Part shown: one piece after another, positions 18,741 to 27,762 of the stretch
How positions within the stretch are numbered: the stretch's first letter is position 1
Layout of the letters: each line of letters starts with the position of its first letter
Source: Roseiconus nitratireducens
GTDB taxonomy: Bacteria; Planctomycetota; Planctomycetia; Pirellulales; Pirellulaceae
Assembly (NCBI RefSeq): GCF_008629675.1
Contig: NZ_VWOX01000010.1
Location: 248,001 to 312,000 of the forward strand
DNA length: 64,000 nucleotides
Direction of reading: 5' to 3'
Notes under the pieces: generated by a model
What the model was told of the DNA's origin: nothing
The model's input: the letters and a program-made list of their open reading frames with translations, nothing else
Databases searched by the model: none
Translations under genes and position numbers: made by a program

Positions 18741-18901
18741 GATGTCTCCGCTAGCAATGTCCCAACGATGCCGACGGAATGATCCTGGTTTGCCAATGCC
18801 CCGGGCTGGGGCCGGTGGACAAAAGGCCCTTTCCACAGTCTGATAATCGGCCAAAACCGATGAAAACATTTCTTCGTTCGCCCTCAACTTAGATTGCCGC
18901 G

Positions 18902-20176
18902 ATGGTTGCTTTCACCCCACCGATCTTTTCGACCAGCCGTCATGACATTGCCGGGCAATCCGTGGTCGAATTGGCCAAGTCCTTTGGGACGCCCCTGTAT
19001 GTGTACGACCTGCTGACGATTCAGCAACGGATCGCGGACCTGCACGCGTTTGACGCGATTCGCTATGCCCAGAAGGCATGCAGCAACCTGGCCATTCTGG
19101 ATCGCATGCGGCGTCAGGGGGTGGTGGTCGACGCGGTCAGCGCGGGTGAGATCCGTCGGGCCTTGGCCGCCGGCTACTCGGGCGGAGGCAAGGAGATCAT
19201 CTACACCGCGGATATCTTTGACGCCGAATCGCTGGATCTGGTGCTGGAACACGATTTGGCGGTCAATTGCGGATCACCCGACATGATTTCGCAGTTGGGC
19301 CAGCGTCGCCCGGGGGCGGACGTCACGTTGCGGATCAATCCCGGTTTCGGACACGGGCACAGCCAGAAAACGAATACCGGTGGTGAACAGAGCAAGCACG
19401 GAATCTGGTTTTCGCAAATTGACGAGTGCTTGCGTCGCGCCGATCAGGACGGTGTGACCGTCACGGGGCTGCACATGCACATCGGCTCTGGCACCGATCT
19501 GGAACACCTCAGCCAGGTGTGTGAGGCGATGGAGCGTGCCGCGCTGGAGGTTGGGCGGACGATCAAGACGATCAGCGCCGGAGGCGGACTGCCGGTTCCC
19601 TACAGCGAAGCAGAAAGCTACGTCGATTTGGACAAGTATTACTCACTTTGGGATCAGACCCGTTGCCGGTTGAGCGACGCGTTTGGCCATCGCGTGGAAT
19701 TGGAAATCGAACCGGGGCGATTCCTGTCGGCCGAGTCGGGATTCCTGATTGCCGAAGTTCGCAGCGTCAAGAAGATGGGGGATAACCTGTTCTTCCTGCT
19801 CAATGCGGGATTCAACGATCTGGCCAGACCGGTGATGTACGGTGCCCACCATCCGATTTCCGTTTGCCCCGCCGATGGATCCGACGCCGCCCAGCGGGAA
19901 AAGGTCCAAGCGGTGGTGGGGGGCCCGTTGTGTGAATCGGGCGACATCTTCACGCAACGCGAAGGCGGCTACGTCGACAAGCGAGAGCTGCCGATGTGTC
20001 GTGTCGGCGACTACGTGATCCTGGAAAACGCCGGGGCGTACGGTTTCGTCATGGCCAGCAATTACAACAGCAAGACGCGGGCGGCCGAAGTCATGATCGA
20101 GGACGGGCAGCCGAAGTTGATCCGACAGCGGGAAACCTTCGAAGACCTGGTTCGTGGCGAGATGATCCCGGATTGA
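18902..20176 (+). CDS. lysA: diaminopimelate decarboxylase
   Basis: PLP-dependent alanine-racemase-fold enzyme of 424 residues that decarboxylates meso-diaminopimelate to lysine, the last step of lysine synthesis. The PLP lysine is K58 (RYAQKACSN). Other signatures: GHGHSQKTNTGGEQSKHGIW, HMHIGSG, SAGGGLPVPY, EPGRFLSAESG and the C-x-S/E-x-D segment GGPLCESGDIF that forms the second half of the active site from the partner subunit. The TNTGGEQSKHG wording is that of the E. coli-type enzyme. Sits downstream of the divergent MBL hydrolase and is not linked to lysS, 15 kb away. Confidence 0.94.
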   Translation: MVAFTPPIFSTSRHDIAGQSVVELAKSFGTPLYVYDLLTIQQRIADLHAFDAIRYAQKACSNLAILDRMRRQGVVVDAVSAGEIRRALAAGYSGGGKEIIYTADIFDAESLDLVLEHDLAVNCGSPDMISQLGQRRPGADVTLRINPGFGHGHSQKTNTGGEQSKHGIWFSQIDECLRRADQDGVTVTGLHMHIGSGTDLEHLSQVCEAMERAALEVGRTIKTISAGGGLPVPYSEAESYVDLDKYYSLWDQTRCRLSDAFGHRVELEIEPGRFLSAESGFLIAEVRSVKKMGDNLFFLLNAGFNDLARPVMYGAHHPISVCPADGSDAAQREKVQAVVGGPLCESGDIFTQREGGYVDKRELPMCRVGDYVILENAGAYGFVMASNYNSKTRAAEVMIEDGQPKLIRQRETFEDLVRGEMIPD

Positions 20177-20687
20177 ACCGTGTTATGCCGATTGATTGCC
20201 GGGATGCCGACCCGGCAAACGCCTGCCCCAAGGCTCCCGACGGTCGCGTCTCGCGACCGGCCGCATGCAGTGCGGCTGTCGGTGACCGCGAAATCCGATG
20301 TCTGGGGGGAAAGCACCGCCAGAGCCCGCAGAATCCCCTTGGGAAACCGGACGCCGAAGGCTATACATAGGGGATGGATGCCGGCCTTCCCGCGTCGCGG
20401 AAAGTCTGCCGAGGGGAAGCGGGCGGCCCAACTATTTCAGCGAACACGTCATTGGTCTCCCGTGCGCGTCACGTCCAGCTTTTCCCCCCCACGGTTGTCA
20501 ACCGAGTCCTTCTGGGCAGGTCTTTCTGGGCAGGGCTGTTCGGATGCCCGCTCCGAGACAGATTTCTCCGAGCCAGGTCTCCGGGATTGGACCACTTCCC
20601 GCGGCGTCTCTCGATCGACGAGCCGCCTGCTTCGAAGCGTTCACGGTTTGCTGACCGTCCCACCGAAACAAACGACCAGAACACCGA
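20177..20687. other. 511-base spacer without a gene
   Basis: I see no protein gene here. Around 20,241-20,278 two hairpins follow each other: GGTCGCG..CGCGACC and GGCCGCATGCAGTGCGGCT. They could act as a transcription terminator for lysA, but no T-run follows. The promoter of the low-complexity protein gene must lie in the last part. Confidence 0.5.
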
Positions 20688-22541
20688 ATGTCTGACAATT
20701 GGAACTTGCTTGCCAAATTGCTTGGCACCCCCGGGCCGGCCGAGCCGCCCAAATCATCTGAATCCGACGAAACGAAGAAAAAGTCACTCGAATCGTCCTC
20801 CTCTGCCACGCCACCAGCCGACCAAGAGAAACCGGACGCTGCCGAACGTCCCGCATCGGCCAGCCAGGGGCTTCCCCCGGTTGCCGAGGCGGCGGCCAAC
20901 GTCCCCGCCGACTCCGGTCCCAACGATGACCTTCCCGCCGACGACGATCTGACGGCCGACCGCGTGCTGGACGCCCTCACCTCCGCGGCGTCCACCGCCA
21001 AGCTTCCCGGCTTCGGCGTTTCGGAGAAAGATCCTTCCATCGACAAGCTGACCGCCGGCGGACCGCCCGCGGAGGAAGCTCCGGTGATCGAAGAATTTCG
21101 CACGCTGGAGCGATCCGAGACCGCGTCCGATCGCTTGTTCACGGAGCAGTACCAGGCCGAGGAAAATTCGATGGAGGCCAGCGAGACGGAGCAAGCTGAA
21201 TCCGACGAGAACGACTCCGCCGAGAACGATGCCGCTTGGTCGGAACTGGCTGGTGAACTGGGCATCGAAGCCGGCGACGAACCGGCCCCACACCGCCCGC
21301 CGACTCAGGTTGAGTCGCGGGTCCCCGAAGGCAAGACAACGAAGCCCAAACGGTCCTCCGGCGGTTTCGGCAGCGGACTCGGGCTGGATTTGCCTGAAGA
21401 GCCGGAACCGGAACCATCGGAACCCGACACAGAGGCACCGGCGGCGGCGGCCAAATCGTCGCCGCAGCCCACACGCTCCACTTCGCAAGAATCGGAGATT
21501 CCGGATCCCCTGTCCTTCCGATCATTTTCCGACTTGGAACCGGACGAAGACGACGAGGAATCGCCCTCGGCTTCCGGCGAGAGTGATTCCGGGGACGAGC
21601 CCGAAATGGAACGCTCGCGGGGCGGCCGCCGAAACTCTCGGTCGCAGCGTGGACGTCGGGATCGCTCCGAATCGGGACGGGCTTCTTCGGGACGTTCGTC
21701 CGGCCGCGATGAGGAGGAAAGTGACGACTTTGCACCGTCGGAGCGGAATGCTCCTTCGACGGGCGATGACGACGATTCCGGCGAAGGCTCACGCCGTCGC
21801 GGCCGTCGCGGACGCCGTGGCCAGCGCCAACGAATGTCGGAGCCCCAGGATGATGCTTCGCAGGATCGAGCATTGGACCAGGACGACGACGATTCATTCG
21901 ATCCGGAGGATCGTGATACCGGCGACGGCGAGTCTCGCGGACGTAGTCGGCGGCGTGGCCGCCGTCGCTCGGAAGGCGACCAACGCGAGGAAGTGGAAGA
22001 TGCTTCATCGGAATCACGCGATTCAGACGACGACGACGGTTTTGGTGCCGGCGTGGACTCGGATGAATCGGACAGCGGCTCCCGCCGCCGTCGCCGTGGT
22101 CGCCGTGGCCGAGGCGGTCGTCGCGGTCGCAAAGATTCTGATCGATCCGGTGAAGAGTCGTCGCGGCAGTCGGAGAAGCGTGACTCCTACGACGATGACG
22201 ACGATGAGTTGGAAGTGAAGCCGCTGCCGGTGTCCGCTTTCGACGACGATCACGAAGACGACGAAGAGGTCGAAGTGATTCGTCGAGATCGTCCGCGCCG
22301 CGGACGTCGAGGCGGCCGGTCTCGTTCGGGACGCGGTCGCGATTCGGGATCCGAATCCGCACGCGATGAGATCAACGGGTCGGAATCGGACTCGGATTCC
22401 GACGATCGGGGCGATGATTCGCGCCGTCGCAAACCTGTCCCGACGTGGCAAGAAGTGGTCGGCATTCTGGTCGATCAAAATGTGGAGAATCACAAGAAGT
22501 CGTCCAAGAGTCAGGGCCGCGGTCGCGGTCGCCGACGCTAG
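20688..22541 (+). CDS. low-complexity charged protein with Arg/Gly-rich repeats
   Basis: Protein of 617 residues that I cannot assign. It begins MSDNWNLLAKLLGTPGPAEP; the first 330 residues are acidic and Pro/Ser/Glu-rich, and the rest alternates blocks of acidic residues (DDDDD, ESDS) with Arg/Gly blocks (RGRRGRRGQR, RRRRRGRRGRGGRRGR). The last 60 residues are better ordered: PVPTWQEVVGILVDQNVENHKK, then a basic tail. The composition is typical of disordered RNA-binding or nucleoprotein tails, as in RNase E or eukaryotic RGG proteins. It is soluble and has no signal peptide. Its high composition bias makes its base use unlike its neighbours. It ends 36 bases before a strong terminator. Confidence 0.72.
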   Translation: MSDNWNLLAKLLGTPGPAEPPKSSESDETKKKSLESSSSATPPADQEKPDAAERPASASQGLPPVAEAAANVPADSGPNDDLPADDDLTADRVLDALTSAASTAKLPGFGVSEKDPSIDKLTAGGPPAEEAPVIEEFRTLERSETASDRLFTEQYQAEENSMEASETEQAESDENDSAENDAAWSELAGELGIEAGDEPAPHRPPTQVESRVPEGKTTKPKRSSGGFGSGLGLDLPEEPEPEPSEPDTEAPAAAAKSSPQPTRSTSQESEIPDPLSFRSFSDLEPDEDDEESPSASGESDSGDEPEMERSRGGRRNSRSQRGRRDRSESGRASSGRSSGRDEEESDDFAPSERNAPSTGDDDDSGEGSRRRGRRGRRGQRQRMSEPQDDASQDRALDQDDDDSFDPEDRDTGDGESRGRSRRRGRRRSEGDQREEVEDASSESRDSDDDDGFGAGVDSDESDSGSRRRRRGRRGRGGRRGRKDSDRSGEESSRQSEKRDSYDDDDDELEVKPLPVSAFDDDHEDDEEVEVIRRDRPRRGRRGGRSRSGRGRDSGSESARDEINGSESDSDSDDRGDDSRRRKPVPTWQEVVGILVDQNVENHKKSSKSQGRGRGRRR

Positions 22542-22576
22542 CGGACGGACGAATCCTTTCCGCTAGATCAATCTCG

Positions 22577-22604
22577 CGCCGGCCCCCCTGGGCCGGCGTT
22601 TTTT
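22577..22604 (+). terminator. Rho-independent terminator
   Basis: Perfect nine-base stem CGCCGGCCC / GGGCCGGCG with loop CCCT, followed by TTTTTT. It lies about 35 bases after the stop of the low-complexity protein gene. Confidence 0.92.
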
Positions 22605-22707
22605 GATTCGGGGACGTGAGGTTCCCGCCGAGTACCGCGAGCCGGCGCCGTCCAGGTAAACTGCGGGGCGTTTCCCCGGTTTCTCCCTCGGTTTCAACGG
22701 TTTCATC

Positions 22708-23595
22708 ATGATCCGCACGCTCACCACCCTTTTCGTTCTGATCAACTTCCTCCTGGTGCTGCCGGTCGCCGGGCAAGAATCGGTGGTCAACGTATGGCCG
22801 GGTGATCCGCCCGCTTGGGAAGCGCCGGAGGGAGCCGAAGCGGATACCACCGGCCCGGACGGCCGCCAAGTGGCCGGACGCGACGTGATTCGATTGGGAA
22901 ACGTCAGCACCCCGCAACTGTATCTGTATCCCGCCAAGGATTCGGAAACGACCGTCGTGATCTGTCCCGGAGGCGGCTATTCGATCTTGGCTTGGGATCT
23001 GGAGGGCACGGAGATCGCCGAGTGGTTCCAGAAGCATGGGGTCAGCGCCGCCGTGCTCAAGTACCGTGTTCCCACGCGAAATCAATCACCGCGTTGGAAG
23101 GCACCGGTCCAAGACATTCAGCGCAGCGTGTCGATGATTCGCAGTGGCGTGTTTGAATCACTTCCCAGCGAACACGTCGGCGTGCTCGGTTTCTCCGCCG
23201 GTGGCAACGCCACGGCGCATGCGGCAACCGCCACCGAACGATTGTATGACGCGATCGATGAACGCGACGAGGCGTCGCCGGTTCCGGACTTTGCCGCGTT
23301 GATCTATGCCGCCTACTTGAACGAAGGCGGCAAGGAATCGATGGAGTTGGCCGATGGGCTGACGGTCAGCAAGGACACGCCGCCGATGTTTTTCGCTCAC
23401 GCATTCGATGACCGAATCAATTGTCTGGGACCGATCGCGCTGTTTTCAAAGCTCAAGCAGAACGGCATCGCTTCGGCATTGCACGTCTTTTCCACCGGCG
23501 GCCACGGGTTCGGCGGTCGCGATACCGGCGAAGCGAAAGACGCCTGGCTGTCGCTGTGTCTGGCATGGATGAAAGACCAGCAGTGGGTCGACTGA
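22708..23595 (+). CDS. secreted alpha/beta hydrolase (esterase-like)
   Basis: Protein of 295 residues with a signal peptide (MIRTLTTLFVLINFLLVLPVAGQ). An alpha/beta hydrolase fold follows: oxyanion loop VVICPGGGYSILAWDLEG, nucleophile elbow GFSAGGNAT (catalytic Ser), and the C-terminal histidine in FSTGGHGFGGRDTG. The Asp is probably that of FAHAFDDRINC. This matches the BD-FAE/xylan-esterase-like group often found with polysaccharide breakdown genes. The substrate is not known. It ends 18 bases before the convergent AraC regulator gene. Confidence 0.86.
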   Translation: MIRTLTTLFVLINFLLVLPVAGQESVVNVWPGDPPAWEAPEGAEADTTGPDGRQVAGRDVIRLGNVSTPQLYLYPAKDSETTVVICPGGGYSILAWDLEGTEIAEWFQKHGVSAAVLKYRVPTRNQSPRWKAPVQDIQRSVSMIRSGVFESLPSEHVGVLGFSAGGNATAHAATATERLYDAIDERDEASPVPDFAALIYAAYLNEGGKESMELADGLTVSKDTPPMFFAHAFDDRINCLGPIALFSKLKQNGIASALHVFSTGGHGFGGRDTGEAKDAWLSLCLAWMKDQQWVD

Positions 23596-23613
23596 CCTGG
23601 CCAACGGAAGTCG

Positions 23614-24471
23614 TCATTTGATCGACTTGCGATAGGCCTTCGGTGACACGCCGACTTGTGATTTGAATTGCCGATAGAAGGTCGACAGGTCATTGAATCC
23701 GCATTCGAAGGCCACCGAAGCGATCGACAGATTGGTTTGCGCGAGCTGGTGTTTGGCATGCCGGATGGCCAGCGCCCGCACGCGGCTTAGCCAAGTCTCT
23801 CCGGTCACCTCGTGGAACAGTTTCGTGAAGGTCCTGCGAGACATGCCTAGCGATTTTGCGGCCGCGTCGATCGTCGTCGCTTCGTAAAACTCAAATCCCA
23901 GTCGCGCGACGTATTCTTCCATCACGTCGCGATCGCTGATCACGCCGGAGCGTTTGGTTCCGGTGCGGTCAGCATGCTGTTGGGCCTGCAGAACCCATTC
24001 AATCAGCCGCAGAGCCGAACCGACCAGTGAGATCGCAACCGATCGATCCTGGTTCGATTGTTTGTGACGCATGCGGCGAAGTTGGGTGGCGATCCGGTGG
24101 GACAGGTGGGGATCGCCCGAAATCAACCGGGCTTTGCCGTCGTCACTCAAGTCCGCGATCAAATCCGGATCGAACGCCACGCGATCGGACGCGATGCAGC
24201 AGACATACAAGCTGCTGGCCGCGTCCGGGGCATCTGTGATACGATTGGGCATTCGTGGTGGGACGATGACCAGATCACCTTCATGAAAATGAATCACCTG
24301 CTGAGGAAACTCCAGCACGCCGCGGCCTCGCAGCACGTAGACCAGTTTCAGGAATTCGTGCTCGCGCCAATCCATGCTGAATTGCGGCGAGTGATGACTC
24401 TCCAGGACCAGCACGCCCCAGGGCGGCAGATTCTCTTCCAACGGACGGTCGGTCAGCTTCGGCTTGTTCAT
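23614..24471 (-). CDS. AraC family transcriptional regulator
   Basis: Protein of 285 residues with an N-terminal cupin-like sensor domain (VLRGRGVLEFPQQVIHFHEGDLVIVPP) and a C-terminal double HTH typical of AraC: TIDAAAKSLGMSRRTFTKLFHEVTGETWLSR and SIASVAFECGFNDLSTFYRQFKSQVGVSPKAYR. The ligand is unknown. The ATG at 24,471 is preferred; a TTG at 24,522 would add 17 residues. It is divergent from the DapA-like aldolase gene, about 145 bases apart, which suggests that it controls it. Confidence 0.9.
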   Translation of the reverse strand: MNKPKLTDRPLEENLPPWGVLVLESHHSPQFSMDWREHEFLKLVYVLRGRGVLEFPQQVIHFHEGDLVIVPPRMPNRITDAPDAASSLYVCCIASDRVAFDPDLIADLSDDGKARLISGDPHLSHRIATQLRRMRHKQSNQDRSVAISLVGSALRLIEWVLQAQQHADRTGTKRSGVISDRDVMEEYVARLGFEFYEATTIDAAAKSLGMSRRTFTKLFHEVTGETWLSRVRALAIRHAKHQLAQTNLSIASVAFECGFNDLSTFYRQFKSQVGVSPKAYRKSIK

Positions 24472-24617
24472 CAGGTGATCCGGAGGCACGGCCCGCCGAG
24501 TTAGATGTGCCCGATTTGCCAAATCGGAATTTCCGTTTTCCCAAGACGATTCATTGGGGTTAAGTTACCTTCTTGAATTATTGACTGCGAATTGCCCAAA
24601 ACGCAACCGGAGCTCCG

Positions 24618-25622
24618 ATGGACCCACTGGTACTGCCTGAACCGACGACGATGCTACGCCCGCGACGCAAGGTGACGGGGATGTCGGCGATTTTACTGCC
24701 GCTGCTGTCGGACGACTCGGTCGACTGGTCCGGCTTTGACGACCATGTCGCACGCACCTTTGATTGTGGGTTGGTTCCCGCGATCAACATGGACACGGGC
24801 TACGGGAACCTGATCGACGAATCGATTCGGGAACAAGCACTGCGGCGGACGCAAGGAATTTCCGGCGGACGAAGTTACGTCGCCGGCGCATTCGTCGCCG
24901 ACCAGCCGAACGCGTCGCTCGACTGCGACGGATACCGAAAGCAAATCGCACAGATTCAGTCGTTCGACGGAACGCCGATTTTGTTCCAATCCTATGGACT
25001 GGCGCACGCGGACGATGAAGCGGTCGTCCAGAATTATCGGACGATCACTTCGGATTGTGACGCCTTCTACGCGTTCGAATTGGGCACGATGTTCGCGCCC
25101 TTCGGAAAGATCTATTCGTTGGACGTGTACCAACAACTGATGCAGATCGACGCTTGCCTGGGTGCCAAGCATTCGTCGCTCAGTCGTTCGCTGGAATGGC
25201 AGCGGCTGTTGTTGCGGGATCAGATTCGCCCCGAATTCAAAGTGCTGACCGGAAATGATTTGGCCATCGACATGATCATGTATGGCAGCGACTACCTGCT
25301 GGGGCTCAGCACCTTTGCACCGGATGCATTCGCGGCCCGCGACGCGATGTGGGAACGTGGCGACCCGGATTTCTATCCATTGAACGATCTTTTGCAGTAC
25401 TTGGGATGCTTCGCCTTTCGTGCTCCCGTTCCCGCTTACAAGCATGATGCGGCGATGTTTTTGAAACTGCGTGGTCAGATCCAAACCGATCGGACATTCC
25501 CCGGGTCCCCGCAACGCGGTGACGGCGATCGCGACATCTTGGAGCTGATTGCGAAGGATTTGGAGACGCTTTTGGCGAAGGTGCCGTCGTCCGAACCGGC
25601 CCTGGCTGAATTTACCCATTGA
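24618..25622 (+). CDS. DapA-family (dihydrodipicolinate synthase-like) aldolase
   Basis: Protein of 334 residues with a TIM-barrel of the DHDPS/N-acetylneuraminate lyase family, which forms a Schiff base between a lysine and a keto acid. The barrel start is [24 protein letters not shown], and the candidate Schiff-base lysine is that of [11 protein letters not shown], the position after which [20 protein letters not shown] follows as usual. Extra segments (a Phe/Tyr-rich region after residue 150) suggest a specialised sugar-acid or keto-acid substrate. The divergent AraC regulator and the downstream flavoenzyme suggest a catabolic unit. It is not the DapA of lysine synthesis by context. Confidence 0.82.
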   Translation: MDPLVLPEPTTMLRPRRKVTGMSAILLPLLSDDSVDWSGFDDHVARTFDCGLVPAINMDTGYGNLIDESIREQALRRTQGISGGRSYVAGAFVADQPNASLDCDGYRKQIAQIQSFDGTPILFQSYGLAHADDEAVVQNYRTITSDCDAFYAFELGTMFAPFGKIYSLDVYQQLMQIDACLGAKHSSLSRSLEWQRLLLRDQIRPEFKVLTGNDLAIDMIMYGSDYLLGLSTFAPDAFAARDAMWERGDPDFYPLNDLLQYLGCFAFRAPVPAYKHDAAMFLKLRGQIQTDRTFPGSPQRGDGDRDILELIAKDLETLLAKVPSSEPALAEFTH

Positions 25623-25764
25623 TCGGTCGGCTTCTCGGTCCCGATCCGCGCATCGTCGCCGCGGCTGCGAAGATCATCCGTCGACGGGCCCATCGTCGTT
25701 CAATCGCCGATCCTGCAATCTGCTCAACTCAACTGTTCTTACATTCCTGGTGGACACTCCCGCG

Positions 25765-27204
25765 ATGGCAACTTATCCCCGATTGGCAAGCCTGAAGACG
25801 TTTGACGATTTTCAGCGACGGCTCGACGAACTGGGCTTGGAGCTACCGGCCGACCGCGAAGTCACCGCGGGGGCGGAGTCGGTACTCGCTCAATCAGCCC
25901 AGGCGGGCACGCTGGCGATTGGCAATCGTTTCTGCATCTTGCCGATGGAGGGTTGGGACGGAACGTCCGACGGCAAGCCCAGCGATCTGACTCGCAGGCG
26001 TTGGAAACATTTTGGAATCAGCGGGGCAAAGTTGATGTGGGGCGGCGAAGCCGTGGCGGTCCGACACGATGGTCGCGCCAACCCGAACCAACTCTGTTTG
26101 ACCGAAGCCAACCAGAAGGACATTGCCCAGCTCCGCGAACTTCTGATCGCTGCTCACGTCGAACGATTTGGAGACGATGACGGCCTGGTGGTGGGACTGC
26201 AGTTGACGCATTCGGGACGGTACGCCAAGCCGAACGACCACCACACGCCCGAGCCTCGGATCGTTCAGCGGAACCCGGCGCTGGATCCTCGGGTGCGAGT
26301 TGATGACGACACGCCAATTCTGACCGACGACGCACTCAAAGCACTGATCGATGATTTCGTTGCCGCGGCCGCGCGGGCTCAAAAACTTGGTTTTGATTTC
26401 GTTGACATCAAGCACTGCCACGGATACCTGGGCCACGAACTTCTTAGCGGCATCGATCGGCCGGGTGAATTCGGAGGCAGCTTCGAGAACCGCACGCGAT
26501 TTCTACGCGACATCGTCGCCGGGATCCGCAGTGAAGCACCTGGGTTGGAGTTGGGGGTCCGGCTGAGCGTGTTTGATTTTGTGCCTTATTGCCAGGCAGA
26601 GTCGGGCGTTGGCGTCCCGGACCCGTTGGCCGATCCCCGGTTGGTGTTCGGATCCACTCCGGGGGGCGACGGCATCGATTTGACCGAGCCCCTTCGCTTC
26701 TTGGAACTGATGCAGCAGCTCGGCATGCGACTGATTTGCACGACCGCCGGCAGTCCCTACTACACACCGCACCTGCAACGCCCGGCCTTCTTCCCACCCA
26801 GCGATGGCTACCAGCCGCCGGAAGATCCGTTGGTCGGCGTGCAGCGCCAGATTGCGGCGACGGCCCAGCTGAAGCAACGGTTTCCGGAGATGTTTGTGGT
26901 CGGATCGGGGTACACCTACCTGCAGGATTGGCTGCCGAACGTTGCCCAAGCGGTCATTCGCGATAGACTCGCCGATTCGATCGGTCTGGGCAGGATGGTC
27001 CTGTCCTATCCAGACCTGCCGGCCGACGTGTTGGAGGGACAGACCCTGGCGCGAAAGCGCATCTGTCGAACCTTCAGCGACTGTACGACGGCGCCACGCA
27101 AGGGCATGATCAGCGGTTGTTACCCGCTGGACACGTATTACAAGGAAATGCCCGAGCGGAAACAGTTGCAGGAGTTGAAGAAGCTTTCCGTTCGCAATTC
27201 CTGA
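25765..27204 (+). CDS. NADH:flavin oxidoreductase (Old Yellow Enzyme family)
   Basis: Protein of 479 residues with the OYE TIM-barrel: it binds FMN and reduces activated alkenes or related substrates with NAD(P)H. Visible elements are GNRFCILPMEGWDG, VGLQLTHSGRYAKPND (FMN/substrate His) and FVDIKHCHGYLGHELLSG, which matches the family pattern of D-x-H-x-x-x-GYL. The C-terminus has extra Cys (RKRICRTFSDCTTAPRKGMISGC), found in iron-sulfur-bearing members such as 2,4-dienoyl-CoA reductase relatives. The ATG at 25,765 is used; the frame is open further upstream into the aldolase gene without signs of coding. Spacer of 142 bases after the aldolase gene. Confidence 0.87.
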   Translation: MATYPRLASLKTFDDFQRRLDELGLELPADREVTAGAESVLAQSAQAGTLAIGNRFCILPMEGWDGTSDGKPSDLTRRRWKHFGISGAKLMWGGEAVAVRHDGRANPNQLCLTEANQKDIAQLRELLIAAHVERFGDDDGLVVGLQLTHSGRYAKPNDHHTPEPRIVQRNPALDPRVRVDDDTPILTDDALKALIDDFVAAAARAQKLGFDFVDIKHCHGYLGHELLSGIDRPGEFGGSFENRTRFLRDIVAGIRSEAPGLELGVRLSVFDFVPYCQAESGVGVPDPLADPRLVFGSTPGGDGIDLTEPLRFLELMQQLGMRLICTTAGSPYYTPHLQRPAFFPPSDGYQPPEDPLVGVQRQIAATAQLKQRFPEMFVVGSGYTYLQDWLPNVAQAVIRDRLADSIGLGRMVLSYPDLPADVLEGQTLARKRICRTFSDCTTAPRKGMISGCYPLDTYYKEMPERKQLQELKKLSVRNS

Positions 27205-27233
27205 TCGGTCTGTCGTCGGGACCGCCACACCCT

Positions 27234-27745
27234 GGTTCCAAAGCTCCCGCCTTGGAACCCGGTGCAATGCAGGCTCCGCCTGCTGGCGAAGCTTGGGCTG
27301 GCAGAGCCAGCGAGACAGTGCGTTCCCAGGCGGGAGCCTGGGAGCGAGGTTGTTCGATGCCCGCTGTATTCAAGGCTCCCGCCTAGGAACCCGGTGCAAT
27401 ACAGGCTCCGCCTGCGAGCGAAGCGGGGGCTGGCGGAGCCAGCGAGACAGTGCGTTCCCAGGCGGGAGCCTGGGAACGAGGATGTTCGATGCCCGCTGTA
27501 TTCAAGGCTCCCGCCTAGGAACCCGGTGCAATGCAGGCTCTGCCTGCTGGCGAAGCAGGGGCTGGCAGAGCCAGCGAGACAGTGCGTTCCCAGGCGGGAG
27601 CCTGGGAACGAGGATGTTCAATGCCCGCTGGATTCAAGGCTCCCACCTAGGAACCCGATGCATTGCAGGCTCCGCCTGCTGGCGAAGCAGGGGCTGGCAG
27701 AGCCAGCGAGACAGTGCGTTCCCAGGCGGGAGCCTGGGAACGAGG
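27234..27745. repeat. array of four multi-hairpin repeats, family 1
   Basis: Four head-to-tail copies with a period of about 130 bases fill the space between two convergent genes. Each copy has four hairpins in order: GTTCCAAGGC..CCTTGGAAC (decayed in copies 2-4), CAGGCTCCGCCTG, GCTGGC(A/G)GAGCCAGC and GTTCCCAGGCGGGAGCCTGGGAAC. Copies 2 to 4 are joined by GATGTTC(G/A)ATGCCCGCTG. The long open frames on the plus strand across this stretch are a by-product of the repeat and are not genes. Confidence 0.9.
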
Positions 27746-27762
27746 TCGCGTGTGGCTGCCGC

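Noticed and set aside
18741-18901. Lysine riboswitch upstream of lysA
   Set aside because: The spacer is only about 160 bases and I could not see the conserved lysine riboswitch core or a terminator before the start.
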